Shown piece by piece: positions 20,801 through 27,593 of a stretch of DNA of 64,000 nucleotides. The position numbers and the translations under genes are program-made. The stretch covers positions 8,464,501 through 8,528,500 of the forward strand of contig NZ_JAQNDO010000001.1 of assembly GCF_028369105.1 (NCBI RefSeq), given 5' to 3'. Below the pieces are notes generated by a model. It searched no databases and was not told the origin of the DNA. It was given only the letters and a program-made list of their open reading frames with translations. The DNA comes from Polyangium mundeleinium (GTDB taxonomy: Bacteria > Myxococcota_A > Polyangia > Polyangiales > Polyangiaceae). Every line of letters begins with the position of its first letter. Positions within the stretch are counted from its first letter, which is position 1.

Positions 20801-21368
20801 CGTGATCCGCGAAGCGATGCCCTGCCGCGCCTTCGCCAGCATACGCCTGGCCGGAGACCCGAAGGCGAACGGTGACGTCTCCCTCGCCCTCGGGGCGCGC
20901 GGGGAACGTGTAACTCAGCTCCACGCCTTCCGGCATGGGCCTCAGGTGTTGCGCGACCTCGCCCCGGTCGAGGATCAGCTCGCCGCCCGCATCGACAGCC
21001 GGCTTCGCCGCAGACGCGGCCTGGCCGAGCGAACGGCTGCCGCGCGTCACGTCCGTCGTTTCGATACGAAGCGGCGACGGGCGCGCGGCGGGGGTTTTTC
21101 CTTTTCCGTCGGCGAGGGGCGCGAGCTCGAATGCCTCCGTGGAGGCGCGCACGGCATATCGGTCCCCTCCGGCAGTCCATACGCCCTCGCCACCACGGAA
21201 GGCAGGGAGGAGCGGCGCCGGCGAACCCGCAGCGGCGGGCGACGGCGCGCGCGTCAGCGTCGCCGCGACGGCGGAGGCGGCGGCGCCAAGGAGAAGCAAC
21301 GTGAGTCCAGCGAGCCGCGCGGCGCGCGGAGGCCTCATCGGCCCATGTATCCCAGAGCGATCGTTCAT
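17838..21368 (-). CDS. Large secreted repeat protein with MYXO-CTERM-type tail
   Basis: 1176 residues from an ATG at 21368; an ATG ten codons later is an alternative. The N-terminus has a signal peptide (RLAGLTLLLLGAAASAVAA). The body (about 240-1000) consists of repeated units with Trp/Asn and the theme ARLDPQGAVLDPGG / LVAWED, seen in secreted myxobacterial proteins and probably forming a beta-propeller or similar. A Cys-rich stretch (CPSGFCSDGVCCDTACGGG) follows, then a 10-residue repeat region rich in DAG and EPL. The C-terminus has GGGCS, a hydrophobic helix and an Arg cluster, i.e. the MYXO-CTERM architecture processed by a myxosortase at the invariant Cys. Localisation on the cell surface is therefore inferred. 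No catalytic motif was recognised. Confidence 0.85.
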   Translation of the reverse strand: MNDRSGIHGPMRPPRAARLAGLTLLLLGAAASAVAATLTRAPSPAAAGSPAPLLPAFRGGEGVWTAGGDRYAVRASTEAFELAPLADGKGKTPAARPSPLRIETTDVTRGSRSLGQAASAAKPAVDAGGELILDRGEVAQHLRPMPEGVELSYTFPARPEGEGDVTVRLRVSGQAYAGEGAAGHRFADHATGLGARVGHATWIDARGARADVPVRAVPGGLEMRVAANLVETSAYPAVLDPLISPETGTDDPLFGPAGFAEHSTSVAFDGTQHLAVWYDGRGAPATIYGARILPDGTVLDPYGLGLAVGSEPRVAEGGGVFLVAFLSGTELQAVRVDPSGAVLDPTPITIGATGVGGQGFGVTYAAGQFVVAWSSSNAPAGLRHARITPAGAVLDPGGVASIAGPSWSFSGLGLASSGADTLMVWHSNGMLRGARIDAQGAVLDPGGVDLAPTMAGYTGDEFISAPAVVFDGTNHLVAWETAWTERAFHTVRVSAAAVPLGAPNTLATTDPINDELIRVGLVETSSGFLLTSSNRWEVELVESGGTLRLLRLDAQGGFLDPAPSTLTTSGRDVAITSDGTNAFVAWSAFAGNDFGAPDVADIVGARFATDGTQIDTTPILISASANSQTDVSLGWNGQNYLVAWEDDRNYAAGSMDILATRLSPAGQALDTSGLPMATGPLHQRDPLVVTGGPSTLLLWSAFDLQAGALEEQNSLRASRVDDQGMLLDNPPLQLGEYKVVAATAVAADTLLVLQYAGGYLYGARIPFRLDAQGNVTEFSALPYGFSGALASDGTNALYVWGADPNGTGSGNPTILRASRLDTNGAMLDPGGLTVANQNEMLCGFDVAFGGGVYLIAWRAFDLGTKVTRERAARITPDGMVLDSQGLWLDEHPDPNGYNGCRYSHWEQRPAVAFDGSLFVVARYAPGASPRHEILRGVTVAPDGTVSAPFDISTEPGILKPVELASRGDGETMVAFSRFVEGAPYESVRVRLSRITTCGVCPSGFCSDGVCCDTACGGGDTTDCMACSVTAGAPADGVCAPLDGTTCGDGTNVCSAGTCMEPVDPQDAGTDGGEPLDAGMDAGEVIDAGTDGGEPLDAGMDAGEPLDAGAGGGEPFDAGTGSDAGPGGGPIPGGGCSYSVEDAERAPSSSLLFLGALGILLSVKRRAGGARRSHPRA
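18021..18170 (-). repeat. Five tandem 30-bp units in the tail of the secreted protein gene
   Basis: Units with the theme gtcgagcggctcgccg start at 18021, 18051, 18081, 18111 and 18141 (period 30) and encode ten-residue units of the form EPLDAGMDAG. Copies differ by a few bases. They lie between the Cys-rich part and the C-terminal sorting tail and look like a cell-wall- or envelope-spanning spacer. Confidence 0.85.
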
Positions 21369-21442
21369 CAAGGCGTCTTCCTTATCTCGTCGAGCGTGCG
21401 GTCGATCGGGTGTGTCCGCCGCCCCTACGGTCGGGCTTGCAA

Positions 21443-21471
21443 GGAAATGGCCGGGACACGGCCAGGTTTCC
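21443..21471. terminator. Hairpin in the spacer between the two MYXO-CTERM genes
   Basis: ggaaa-tggccg-ggaca-cggcca-gg-tttcc folds into a stem with a two-base bulge, in a 286-bp spacer otherwise without a gene. Read on the minus strand it lies downstream of the Kelch gene stop (21655) and upstream of the next start, so it could be a terminator or a leader hairpin. There is no long T run. Confidence 0.4.
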
Positions 21472-21654
21472 ACGATGCTACACGTCGGTGCGGACGAGGA
21501 CCATCGTGCTTCCGCGAGGAGCAGGATTCGGGACGTGCTCTTGGAGGGGGGACAGACCGGCGACCTGGGTTTCCGCGCGTGCATGCGCGCGGAGGCGCCC
21601 GTGGTGCCGCGAAGTCGGCCGTCGATTCGACGGCAGCGGCTCCCGTGTTCGCGT

Positions 21655-24600
21655 TCAGGCGCGCGCCTGGTTCACCCGATTCTTTCGACGCAGGGGGAGG
21701 AGCAGAAGCCCGAGCACCCACCACGCGCCGTGCGAGCCCCCGCCGACCTGACGGCAGCCGCAGCTCCCCTCCTCTGTCACAGCGTCACCGCCAAAGCCGC
21801 CCGAGCCCGATCCGCTCGAGGACGAGGACGACGCGCCGCCACCTCCGCCGGCGCCGCCAAAGCCGCCCGCGCCCATACCGCCCGCGCCGCCATTGCCGCC
21901 AGAGCCCATGCCGCCCATGCCGCCCGCGCCGCCATTGCCGCCCGCGCCACCCGCACCCATGCCGCCGGCGCCGCCGGAGCCGCCATTGCCGCCATTGCCG
22001 CCCGCGCCGCCAGCGCCACCCGCGCCCATGCCGCCTGAGCCGCCATTGCCGCCCGCGCCACCGGAGCCGCCCGAGCCGCTCGGATCCATCGCGCACGCAC
22101 CGGCGACGCACACGCCACCCGCGCACGGCATGCCATCAGGCTTCGCGGGGTTCGAGCACGTGCCGCTCGCGGCATCACAGGTGCCTGCCTCGTGACACGC
22201 GTCGAGCGGCGCGCACGCGACCGGGGCCATGCCCATGCACACGCCACCTGCGCATTGATCGGTCTGCGTGCACGCGTTGCCGTCGTTGCACGCGCTGCCG
22301 TCCGCTTTCGCGGGATTCGTGCACACGCCGCTCGCGGGATTGCAGGTGCCGGCCTCGTGGCATGCGTCGAGCGGCGCGCACACGACCGGGGCCATGCCCG
22401 TGCACACGCCGGCCGCGCATTGATCGGTCTGCGTGCACGCGTTGCCGTCGTTGCACGCGCTGCCGTCCGCTTTCGCGGGATTCGTGCACACGCCGCTCGC
22501 GGGATTGCACGTGCCCGCGGTGTGGCATGTGTCGAGCGGCACGCACATCACGGGGCTGCCGGGCATACACGAGCCGCTCATGCACGTATCGTTTTGCGTG
22601 CATGCATTGCCATCGTTGCAGCCCGTGCCGTTCGGCAGCGCGACATCCACGGGGCAGGTCGTCGCGACACCATTACACGTCTCGGGCATGTCGCACGCAG
22701 ACGCGGCCACTCGGCAGGTCGTGCCCGCGGCGATCGGGCTGCAGATGCCCTGGGCCCCGGGGACGTTGCACGCCTGGCAATCACCTGCGGCGCCCCCCCC
22801 GCATGCGGAGTCGCAGCAATACCCGTCGACGCAGAGCCCATTCGCGCAATCCGCCGGGACGCTGCATGCGATCGGGGTCGTCGAGGTATAGATCTCAGCG
22901 CTCGTCGTGTAGAGCACGTTCGGAGGATCGCCGCCGGCGACGAGCACGGACCCATTTTGCAGCAGGGTCGCGGTGTGGTAGCCGCGGGCGAGGCCGAGCG
23001 ATGCGGTCGTGGACCACGCGCCGGTGCTCGGATCATAGAGCTCAGCGCTCGCCAGCGACGACGGGCCCATGCCGCCCGCGACGAGCACCTTGCCCGTGGG
23101 CAGGAGCGTCATGCTGAGCGCGTAGCGGCCTTTGACCATGGATCCGGTGAGCGTCCACGCATTGGTGGCAGGATCGTAGAGCTCGCAGAAGGCCTGGGAA
23201 TCGGTGTTGCCGCAGGTGAGCGCCTTCCCATTCCCGAGGAGCACCGCCGTATTGTAGGCATGCGGCACGTTGAGCGGACCCGTGAGGCTCCAGCCGTTCG
23301 TCGCCGGATCGTAGACCTCCGCGGTCAACGAGCCTCCCGAAAGGCCCGCGCTGCCGATCGCCAGCACCTTTCCGCTCGCCAGCGTGACGAGCGCGTGCGC
23401 CTCGCGCGAATCGTCCATCACGGGGCCGGCCGTCCAGCCATTCGTGGCCGGATTGTAAATCTCGGTCGAAGCGTCGGCGCCGCCCGTGACGAGCACGCGG
23501 CCATCGGGCAGGAGCGCGGCGCGGTGCGTGTAGCGATGGATCGACATGACGCCCGCCGGGCTGAACGTCCCCGTCGCGGGGTCGAAGGTCTCGGCGGCTG
23601 CGAGGCTCCCGAAGATGCTGCTCAGGCCACCCACGACGAGCACCCGGCCATCCGCGAGCCTCGTCGACGTGTGGGCGTACCGCGCATCCTTCATGGAACC
23701 CGTGAAGCTCCACAGGTTCGTCGCCGGATCATAAAGCTCGGCGAATTTCGTGGCCACGTCGCCGACCGAATAGCCGCCGGTCACGAGGACCTTGCCATTC
23801 GCGAGCAGCGACGCCGCGTGGTTATCGCGCGGCGTGTTCATCGGCGCGACCGTGGTCCACGCGGGATCGACGAGCAGCGCCGCGCCGGGCGGCGGCGCAT
23901 CCTCGAGGTAGAGCTTGATCGTCGCGCCGTCGAGCGCGAGGCGCACGCCGATCGGATGACCGCCCTCCGAGAAGGCGCGCGGCGCGGTGACGTGGAGACG
24001 CGCCCGGCCGGCCGGATCGAAGAAATGAACCCCCGAAGCGTCGTTTCGCGCCTCGGCCCCGTCCACACGCCACGCGCCGAGCACCTCACCCGGTGCGGCG
24101 CGATCGGCCTCGATCACGAGCCATTCCTCGACGCCGCCCGCGCCGGCGACCCAGAGGGACGTGCCTCCTCGGCGCGGATACGCGACGGCATCATCGACCG
24201 TGAATGCGCGGCCGCTCGTGCCTTCTTCGCGCACCAGGAGCTCGAAGCCGTCGGCGGCACGAAAGCGCACCGCGCCTTCGCCCTCCCGCGGGAGCGCGAC
24301 GATCAAATCGTCCCATGCGCCGACCCCCCGGGGCGGGCGCCGACGATAACCGGCTTCATCCGATTCGAAGGGAGACGACCGAAGCACCTCTTCGACCTGC
24401 CCGGGGAACCCCGCGCGGAGCTTCGTGCGCAGCGGCTCGGCCGCCGCATCCTCCGGCTCGCGAAAGGCCTCGCCGGGCTTCTCCGTGACCTCGTTGCCGC
24501 CGCAGGCCGCGAGCGTGCCGAGCGCCATTGCAAGCGAGGAGAATCCCCGCCAGCGCGCATACGATCGTTTCCTATCGACTCGAACGTTCGGTTCGTGCAT
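21655..24600 (-). CDS. Kelch-repeat secreted protein with Cys-rich repeats and MYXO-CTERM tail
   Basis: 981 residues from an ATG at 24600. The N-terminus has a lipoprotein signal (SLAMALGTLAACGG). A conserved N-terminal domain (about 35-290) is followed by about six Kelch-type units with the theme YDPATNxW...LLxxGKVLVAGG, forming a predicted beta-propeller (about 290-620). Next is a Cys-rich region including nearly identical units (CNPASGVCTNPAKADGSAC), then a long Gly/Ala/Met-rich linker (about 850-930) and Ser run. The C-terminus is SCGCRQVGGG, a hydrophobic helix and LRRKNR, a classical MYXO-CTERM sorting signal. A lipobox and a MYXO-CTERM tail together would anchor both ends, which is odd. 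Surface exposure is inferred; no enzyme motif was seen. Confidence 0.87.
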   Translation of the reverse strand: MHEPNVRVDRKRSYARWRGFSSLAMALGTLAACGGNEVTEKPGEAFREPEDAAAEPLRTKLRAGFPGQVEEVLRSSPFESDEAGYRRRPPRGVGAWDDLIVALPREGEGAVRFRAADGFELLVREEGTSGRAFTVDDAVAYPRRGGTSLWVAGAGGVEEWLVIEADRAAPGEVLGAWRVDGAEARNDASGVHFFDPAGRARLHVTAPRAFSEGGHPIGVRLALDGATIKLYLEDAPPPGAALLVDPAWTTVAPMNTPRDNHAASLLANGKVLVTGGYSVGDVATKFAELYDPATNLWSFTGSMKDARYAHTSTRLADGRVLVVGGLSSIFGSLAAAETFDPATGTFSPAGVMSIHRYTHRAALLPDGRVLVTGGADASTEIYNPATNGWTAGPVMDDSREAHALVTLASGKVLAIGSAGLSGGSLTAEVYDPATNGWSLTGPLNVPHAYNTAVLLGNGKALTCGNTDSQAFCELYDPATNAWTLTGSMVKGRYALSMTLLPTGKVLVAGGMGPSSLASAELYDPSTGAWSTTASLGLARGYHTATLLQNGSVLVAGGDPPNVLYTTSAEIYTSTTPIACSVPADCANGLCVDGYCCDSACGGGAAGDCQACNVPGAQGICSPIAAGTTCRVAASACDMPETCNGVATTCPVDVALPNGTGCNDGNACTQNDTCMSGSCMPGSPVMCVPLDTCHTAGTCNPASGVCTNPAKADGSACNDGNACTQTDQCAAGVCTGMAPVVCAPLDACHEAGTCNPASGVCTNPAKADGSACNDGNACTQTDQCAGGVCMGMAPVACAPLDACHEAGTCDAASGTCSNPAKPDGMPCAGGVCVAGACAMDPSGSGGSGGAGGNGGSGGMGAGGAGGAGGNGGNGGSGGAGGMGAGGAGGNGGAGGMGGMGSGGNGGAGGMGAGGFGGAGGGGGASSSSSSGSGSGGFGGDAVTEEGSCGCRQVGGGSHGAWWVLGLLLLPLRRKNRVNQARA
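22196..22525 (-). repeat. Two near-identical 165-bp direct repeats in the Kelch gene
   Basis: Segments 165 bases apart are almost identical (for example gggattgca at 22336 and 22501) and encode 55-residue Cys-rich units; a third, diverged part-copy lies at about 22150-22195. The high DNA identity suggests recent duplication and makes unit-number variation between strains likely. Confidence 0.85.
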
Positions 24601-24819
24601 GGCGCGGACCCTACCCACCCGAGGCGATCTCGTCAATGAGGGTCGCCCGAGCGAGCGCGAAGCCACGGCGTCGGCACGTCGGCGAGGATCGATACGAGAA
24701 CGAGATCGAGGCAGCGGGGGCCTTCACCCCCTCCGGAAACACGCGGAGCGCCGATTTCGCGGAGCGGTCCACGGAGACCGTCCTGGTGCTGCTCGGGCTC
24801 GCCAGGTGCTGAGGGGGAA

Positions 24820-25437
24820 TCAACCCGACCGCTTTGGGAGACTCGTTGCGCGCTTGGGAAGGTGACGGAGACCCATCCACGCGAGAGCCGCGATATGGGT
24901 GGCCACCTCCTCGATCGGGGGCTTGCGGACCGTCGTCCACCACTGGCCGACGAACGTCACCATGCCGACGAGGGCATGACCGTAAATGGGCGCCGCCCGA
25001 GCGTCGTACCCGGCAGCTTTGAAAGAAGTGGTAAAGACCTCGCTGACCCGAACGCCGAGGTCGCTGAGCAACGACAACATCCCGCCGCCGGCGGCAGGGG
25101 CGTCGTGGGCGAGGATCGCGAACCCATCGGGGTGGTCCTTGACGTAGGTGAGGAAGGCGAGGGCCCCCTGCTCGAGTCGCTCGCGTGGGCCGCCTTGGGC
25201 GATCGCCTCGGAGATCCTGCGGACCACATAGTCCATCTCGCGGTCGACCACGACCGCGTAGAGCCCTTCCTTCCCACCGAAGTGCTCGTAGATGACCGGC
25301 TTGGAGACCTTGGCGCGTTCGGCGATCTCCTCGACCGACGTCGCCTCGTAACCACGTCGCGCAAAGACGAACCGACCCGCGTCGATGATCGAGGCGCGGC
25401 GGGCCGAAGCAGAGAGGCGGGGCGCTCGGGGCGGCAT
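24820..25437 (-). CDS. TetR-family transcriptional regulator
   Basis: 205 residues from an ATG at 25437 (MPPRAPRLSASARR); the frame is open 22 codons further upstream but without homology. The N-terminal helix-turn-helix is typical of TetR: IIDAGRFVFARRGYEATSVEEIAERAKVSKPVIYEHFGGKEGLYAVVVD (in pieces, about residues 14-62). The C-terminal ligand-binding part has GMVTFVGQWW and is not assigned to a subfamily. It is divergent from the hemolysin III gene across a 274-base spacer containing two similar inverted repeats, which makes autoregulation and control of the membrane protein gene likely. The ligand is unknown; the three-helix N-terminus is of the kind that responds to fatty acids, lipids or drugs. 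Confidence 0.92.
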   Translation of the reverse strand: MPPRAPRLSASARRASIIDAGRFVFARRGYEATSVEEIAERAKVSKPVIYEHFGGKEGLYAVVVDREMDYVVRRISEAIAQGGPRERLEQGALAFLTYVKDHPDGFAILAHDAPAAGGGMLSLLSDLGVRVSEVFTTSFKAAGYDARAAPIYGHALVGMVTFVGQWWTTVRKPPIEEVATHIAALAWMGLRHLPKRATSLPKRSG

Positions 25438-25512
25438 CGTGGCGAGTTTAGCCCCGCGGGTGTCGGTGCGCCGGTTGCTGCGATGGCCGCTCGCGGAAGC
25501 CATGGCTCCTTC

Positions 25513-25532
25513 TACCTACGTCCGAGTAGGTT
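25513..25532. promoter_or_regulatory. Candidate TetR operator 1
   Basis: tacctac-gtccga-gtaggtt is an inverted repeat with 7-base arms (6 of 7 paired, the inner 6 perfect) and a 6-base spacer. It lies 76 bases upstream of the TetR start codon. The same arms and spacer length recur at 25656. Confidence 0.65.
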
Positions 25533-25655
25533 TCAAGACCCAAGGTTCGTTTTTCTACGCCGGCCCGCCGACCGTCAATCGAACGTTTGCAGTCATTTTT
25601 CGGTCAGGATCACCACGGCATCCCATGACCGTTTGAGCTCTTGTCTCCTCGCTCG

Positions 25656-25675
25656 TATCTACGCTACCGTAGGTA
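25656..25675. promoter_or_regulatory. Candidate TetR operator 2
   Basis: tatctac-gctacc-gtaggta has 7-base arms (6 of 7 paired) and a 6-base spacer, 37 bases upstream of the hemolysin III ATG. With operator 1 it gives the consensus TAyCTAC-N6-GTAGGTw. Two matching sites in a divergent TetR spacer are strong circumstantial evidence. Confidence 0.65.
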
Positions 25676-25711
25676 AACGCGCGGCCGCTGGCCCCCGCGA
25701 AAGGCCCCCGC

Positions 25712-26392
25712 ATGAACGACGACTTGCTTACGCCCGCTGCGAACGGCGGCGAACCGTACTCCGAGAAGCCCCTGCTCCGGGGCGTCATCCACCAATGGGC
25801 GGCGGTGGTCGCGTTCGTCGCGGGCGTGGCGCTCGTGTACATCGCCACCGAGATCCGCCGTTCGGTGGCCGCCGCGGTCTACAGCCTCAGTCTGCTCACC
25901 CTCTTCTCGATCAGCGCGACGTACCACCGAATCAACTGGGGCCCGAGGGCGCGCCTGCGGATGCGTCGCCTCGATCACGCGGCCATCTTCGTCCTCATTG
26001 CTGGCACGTACACGCCCGTCGCCCTGATCGCCCTGGGCCCCGGAGACGGGACGAAGCTTTGCACATTGGCGTGGGCGTGTGCAGCCGTCGGCATCCTCAA
26101 ATCGGTCTTCTGGTCCGGATCACCGAAATGGGTGACCGCTGCCATCGCCGTCGCCGCCGGCTGGTGCATCGTGCCGTTTCTGAGCGCCGTGGGACGCGCC
26201 CTCGATACCACGGAGTTCATCCTGCTCTTCGGCGGGGGCATCATCTACACCGTCGGCGCCCTCGCCTACGCATCGAAGCGCCCGAACCCCGTCGTCGGCG
26301 TCTTCGGCTACCACGAGGTCTTCCACGCCTGCACCGTCGTCGCCGCCGCGATGCACTTCGCAGCCGTCGCAAAGATCGTACGAGGGGCATAA
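25712..26392 (+). CDS. Hemolysin III / PAQR-family integral membrane protein
   Basis: 226 residues with seven predicted membrane helices, the length and layout of the bacterial hemolysin III (YqfA/TrhA) branch of the PAQR superfamily. The three metal-site motifs are visible: SATYH at about 68-72, RLDHAAIFVLIAGTYTP at about 85-101 and GYHEVFH at about 199-205. PAQR proteins are related to adiponectin receptors, with a zinc site and ceramidase-like chemistry in eukaryotic members; bacterial members are linked to membrane lipid or fluidity homeostasis. Control by the divergent TetR is inferred from the two operator-like repeats. The start ATG is 37 bases past the second operator. Confidence 0.9.
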   Translation: MNDDLLTPAANGGEPYSEKPLLRGVIHQWAAVVAFVAGVALVYIATEIRRSVAAAVYSLSLLTLFSISATYHRINWGPRARLRMRRLDHAAIFVLIAGTYTPVALIALGPGDGTKLCTLAWACAAVGILKSVFWSGSPKWVTAAIAVAAGWCIVPFLSAVGRALDTTEFILLFGGGIIYTVGALAYASKRPNPVVGVFGYHEVFHACTVVAAAMHFAAVAKIVRGA

Positions 26393-26441
26393 CGAGACGG
26401 CTACGCCGAGGCGCAAGGGGGCTCCTGCAACGGTCTTGAAA

Positions 26442-27104
26442 TCAGAGGACCGCCGCGACGTCGTCGCAGCTCCAATCTTCGACCTCCACGCAGTTCTCGA
26501 GCCTCCCAGGGCCCCACGGCGACCACCGGCACGTCATGTCGTCCATGGCCGCGCAGCCTGCCGCGACGCCGTCGCCGAGGACGACGTCGCAGATTTGATG
26601 CGCCGAGGAAGGCTCCCACGGAAGCGGGGTGGGGCAGCTCCCGATTTCGCACTCCCGATGGCGCGATTGCACCAGAGCCTTGCCGTCGCCCTGCACGATG
26701 ATGAGCTGCTCGGTCTCGAAGATGTTGCCACCAGGCACCTCGATGGCGCTGAGCGCACCCGGCTTGTTCGAAACGAGGAACTTCGCGGCGCAGATGACGG
26801 CCGCCTCCGGCCCCGGGTAGAGGTGAATGTTCATTTGCGGGCAATCGGTCGTCACGCCGCATGCAAACAGGTCGGTATGCACCTGGCCGCCTCCGGACGA
26901 CGATGACGATGACGACGACGACGCGGAGGAGGTCGAGGAGGCCGACGAAGTCGACGAGGCCGACGACGCGGAGGAGGCCGAGGAGGAAGAGCCGCCGCTG
27001 CCGGTCATGGTCCCGCTGTCGCTCTCGGACGAACAAGCGGCGAAGGGGATGACGAGGGCGAGGGCGAGGGCGATAAAAGAAAGCTCGGTTTGGTTTGAGT
27101 CCAT
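26442..27104 (-). CDS. Predicted lipoprotein with poly-Ser linker
   Basis: 220 residues from an ATG at 27104 (MDSNQTELSF); another ATG 24 bases upstream is possible. The signal has a hydrophobic core and a lipobox FAAC at about residue 24. A linker of nearly pure Ser/Ala/Thr (about 36-72) follows. The C-terminal domain has six to eight cysteines, with motifs such as CGVTTDCPQMN and CEIGSCPTP, suggesting disulfides and a surface or periplasmic location. Function is not recognised. The linker DNA is a run of repeated serine-codon blocks and is a likely site of length variation. The gene converges on the hemolysin III gene. Confidence 0.75.
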   Translation of the reverse strand: MDSNQTELSFIALALALVIPFAACSSESDSGTMTGSGGSSSSASSASSASSTSSASSTSSASSSSSSSSSGGGQVHTDLFACGVTTDCPQMNIHLYPGPEAAVICAAKFLVSNKPGALSAIEVPGGNIFETEQLIIVQGDGKALVQSRHRECEIGSCPTPLPWEPSSAHQICDVVLGDGVAAGCAAMDDMTCRWSPWGPGRLENCVEVEDWSCDDVAAVL

Positions 27105-27407
27105 GCTGACGACTCGAACATAAACCATCTCGCACCCGTCCGGAAAGCGCAGGGCAGCCGAGAGCAAATTCCTGGCGCGGGCGCCACGACGACGCCCCGT
27201 CGCACGTTGCTCTTGGGAGAATCGTTTCCTCTCGTCATGGGTGGGATCCCGCGGTTCATCCAGTGGCATTGGCGAGCCACCGTCACGTCGCTCTCGGGCT
27301 GGAAACCGATTTCCATTGCATGTCGGAACCGCCTACGACGAGAGCGGCGCGCGCTCCGAATGGGGCGTGGGCAACCCATCACGCCTGCCCCCGAACAGGA
27401 AACGGAC
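27105..27407. other. Intergenic spacer between divergent lipoprotein genes
   Basis: About 300 bases that should carry the promoters of the minus-strand lipoprotein and the small plus-strand lipoprotein. Local base composition is closer to average than in the genes and there are no clear inverted repeats. No gene or known site was recognised. Confidence 0.35.
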
Positions 27408-27503
27408 ATGAAGCACGGTCATCTTGCGATTGGAATCGCGGCCCTCGGCCTCTTCGGATGCGGGCTCTTGCAGATCAACGGTCCGCTTGCGTCAGAAGGT
27501 TGA
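27408..27503 (+). CDS. Candidate 31-residue lipopeptide precursor
   Basis: The frame from the ATG at 27408 encodes 31 residues: MKHGH, a hydrophobic core, the lipobox LFGC at about residues 15-18, and a 14-residue mature part ending GPLASEG. An AGGA element lies 8 bases upstream. The full lipoprotein signal in so short a frame, with correct n-, h- and c-regions, argues for a real gene. Without homologues or expression data this remains a prediction. A 90-base spacer separates it from the large IPT/NHL lipoprotein gene, with which it might be cotranscribed. Confidence 0.5.
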   Translation: MKHGHLAIGIAALGLFGCGLLQINGPLASEG

Positions 27504-27593
27504 CTGACCGCCGCTCCCCTCCCCCCTTTCGCGGAGAGGGCTCCCGCTCTATCCTCCTCGATTCTTCCCCTTCGTTCACAGGAGGAGCTCGCC

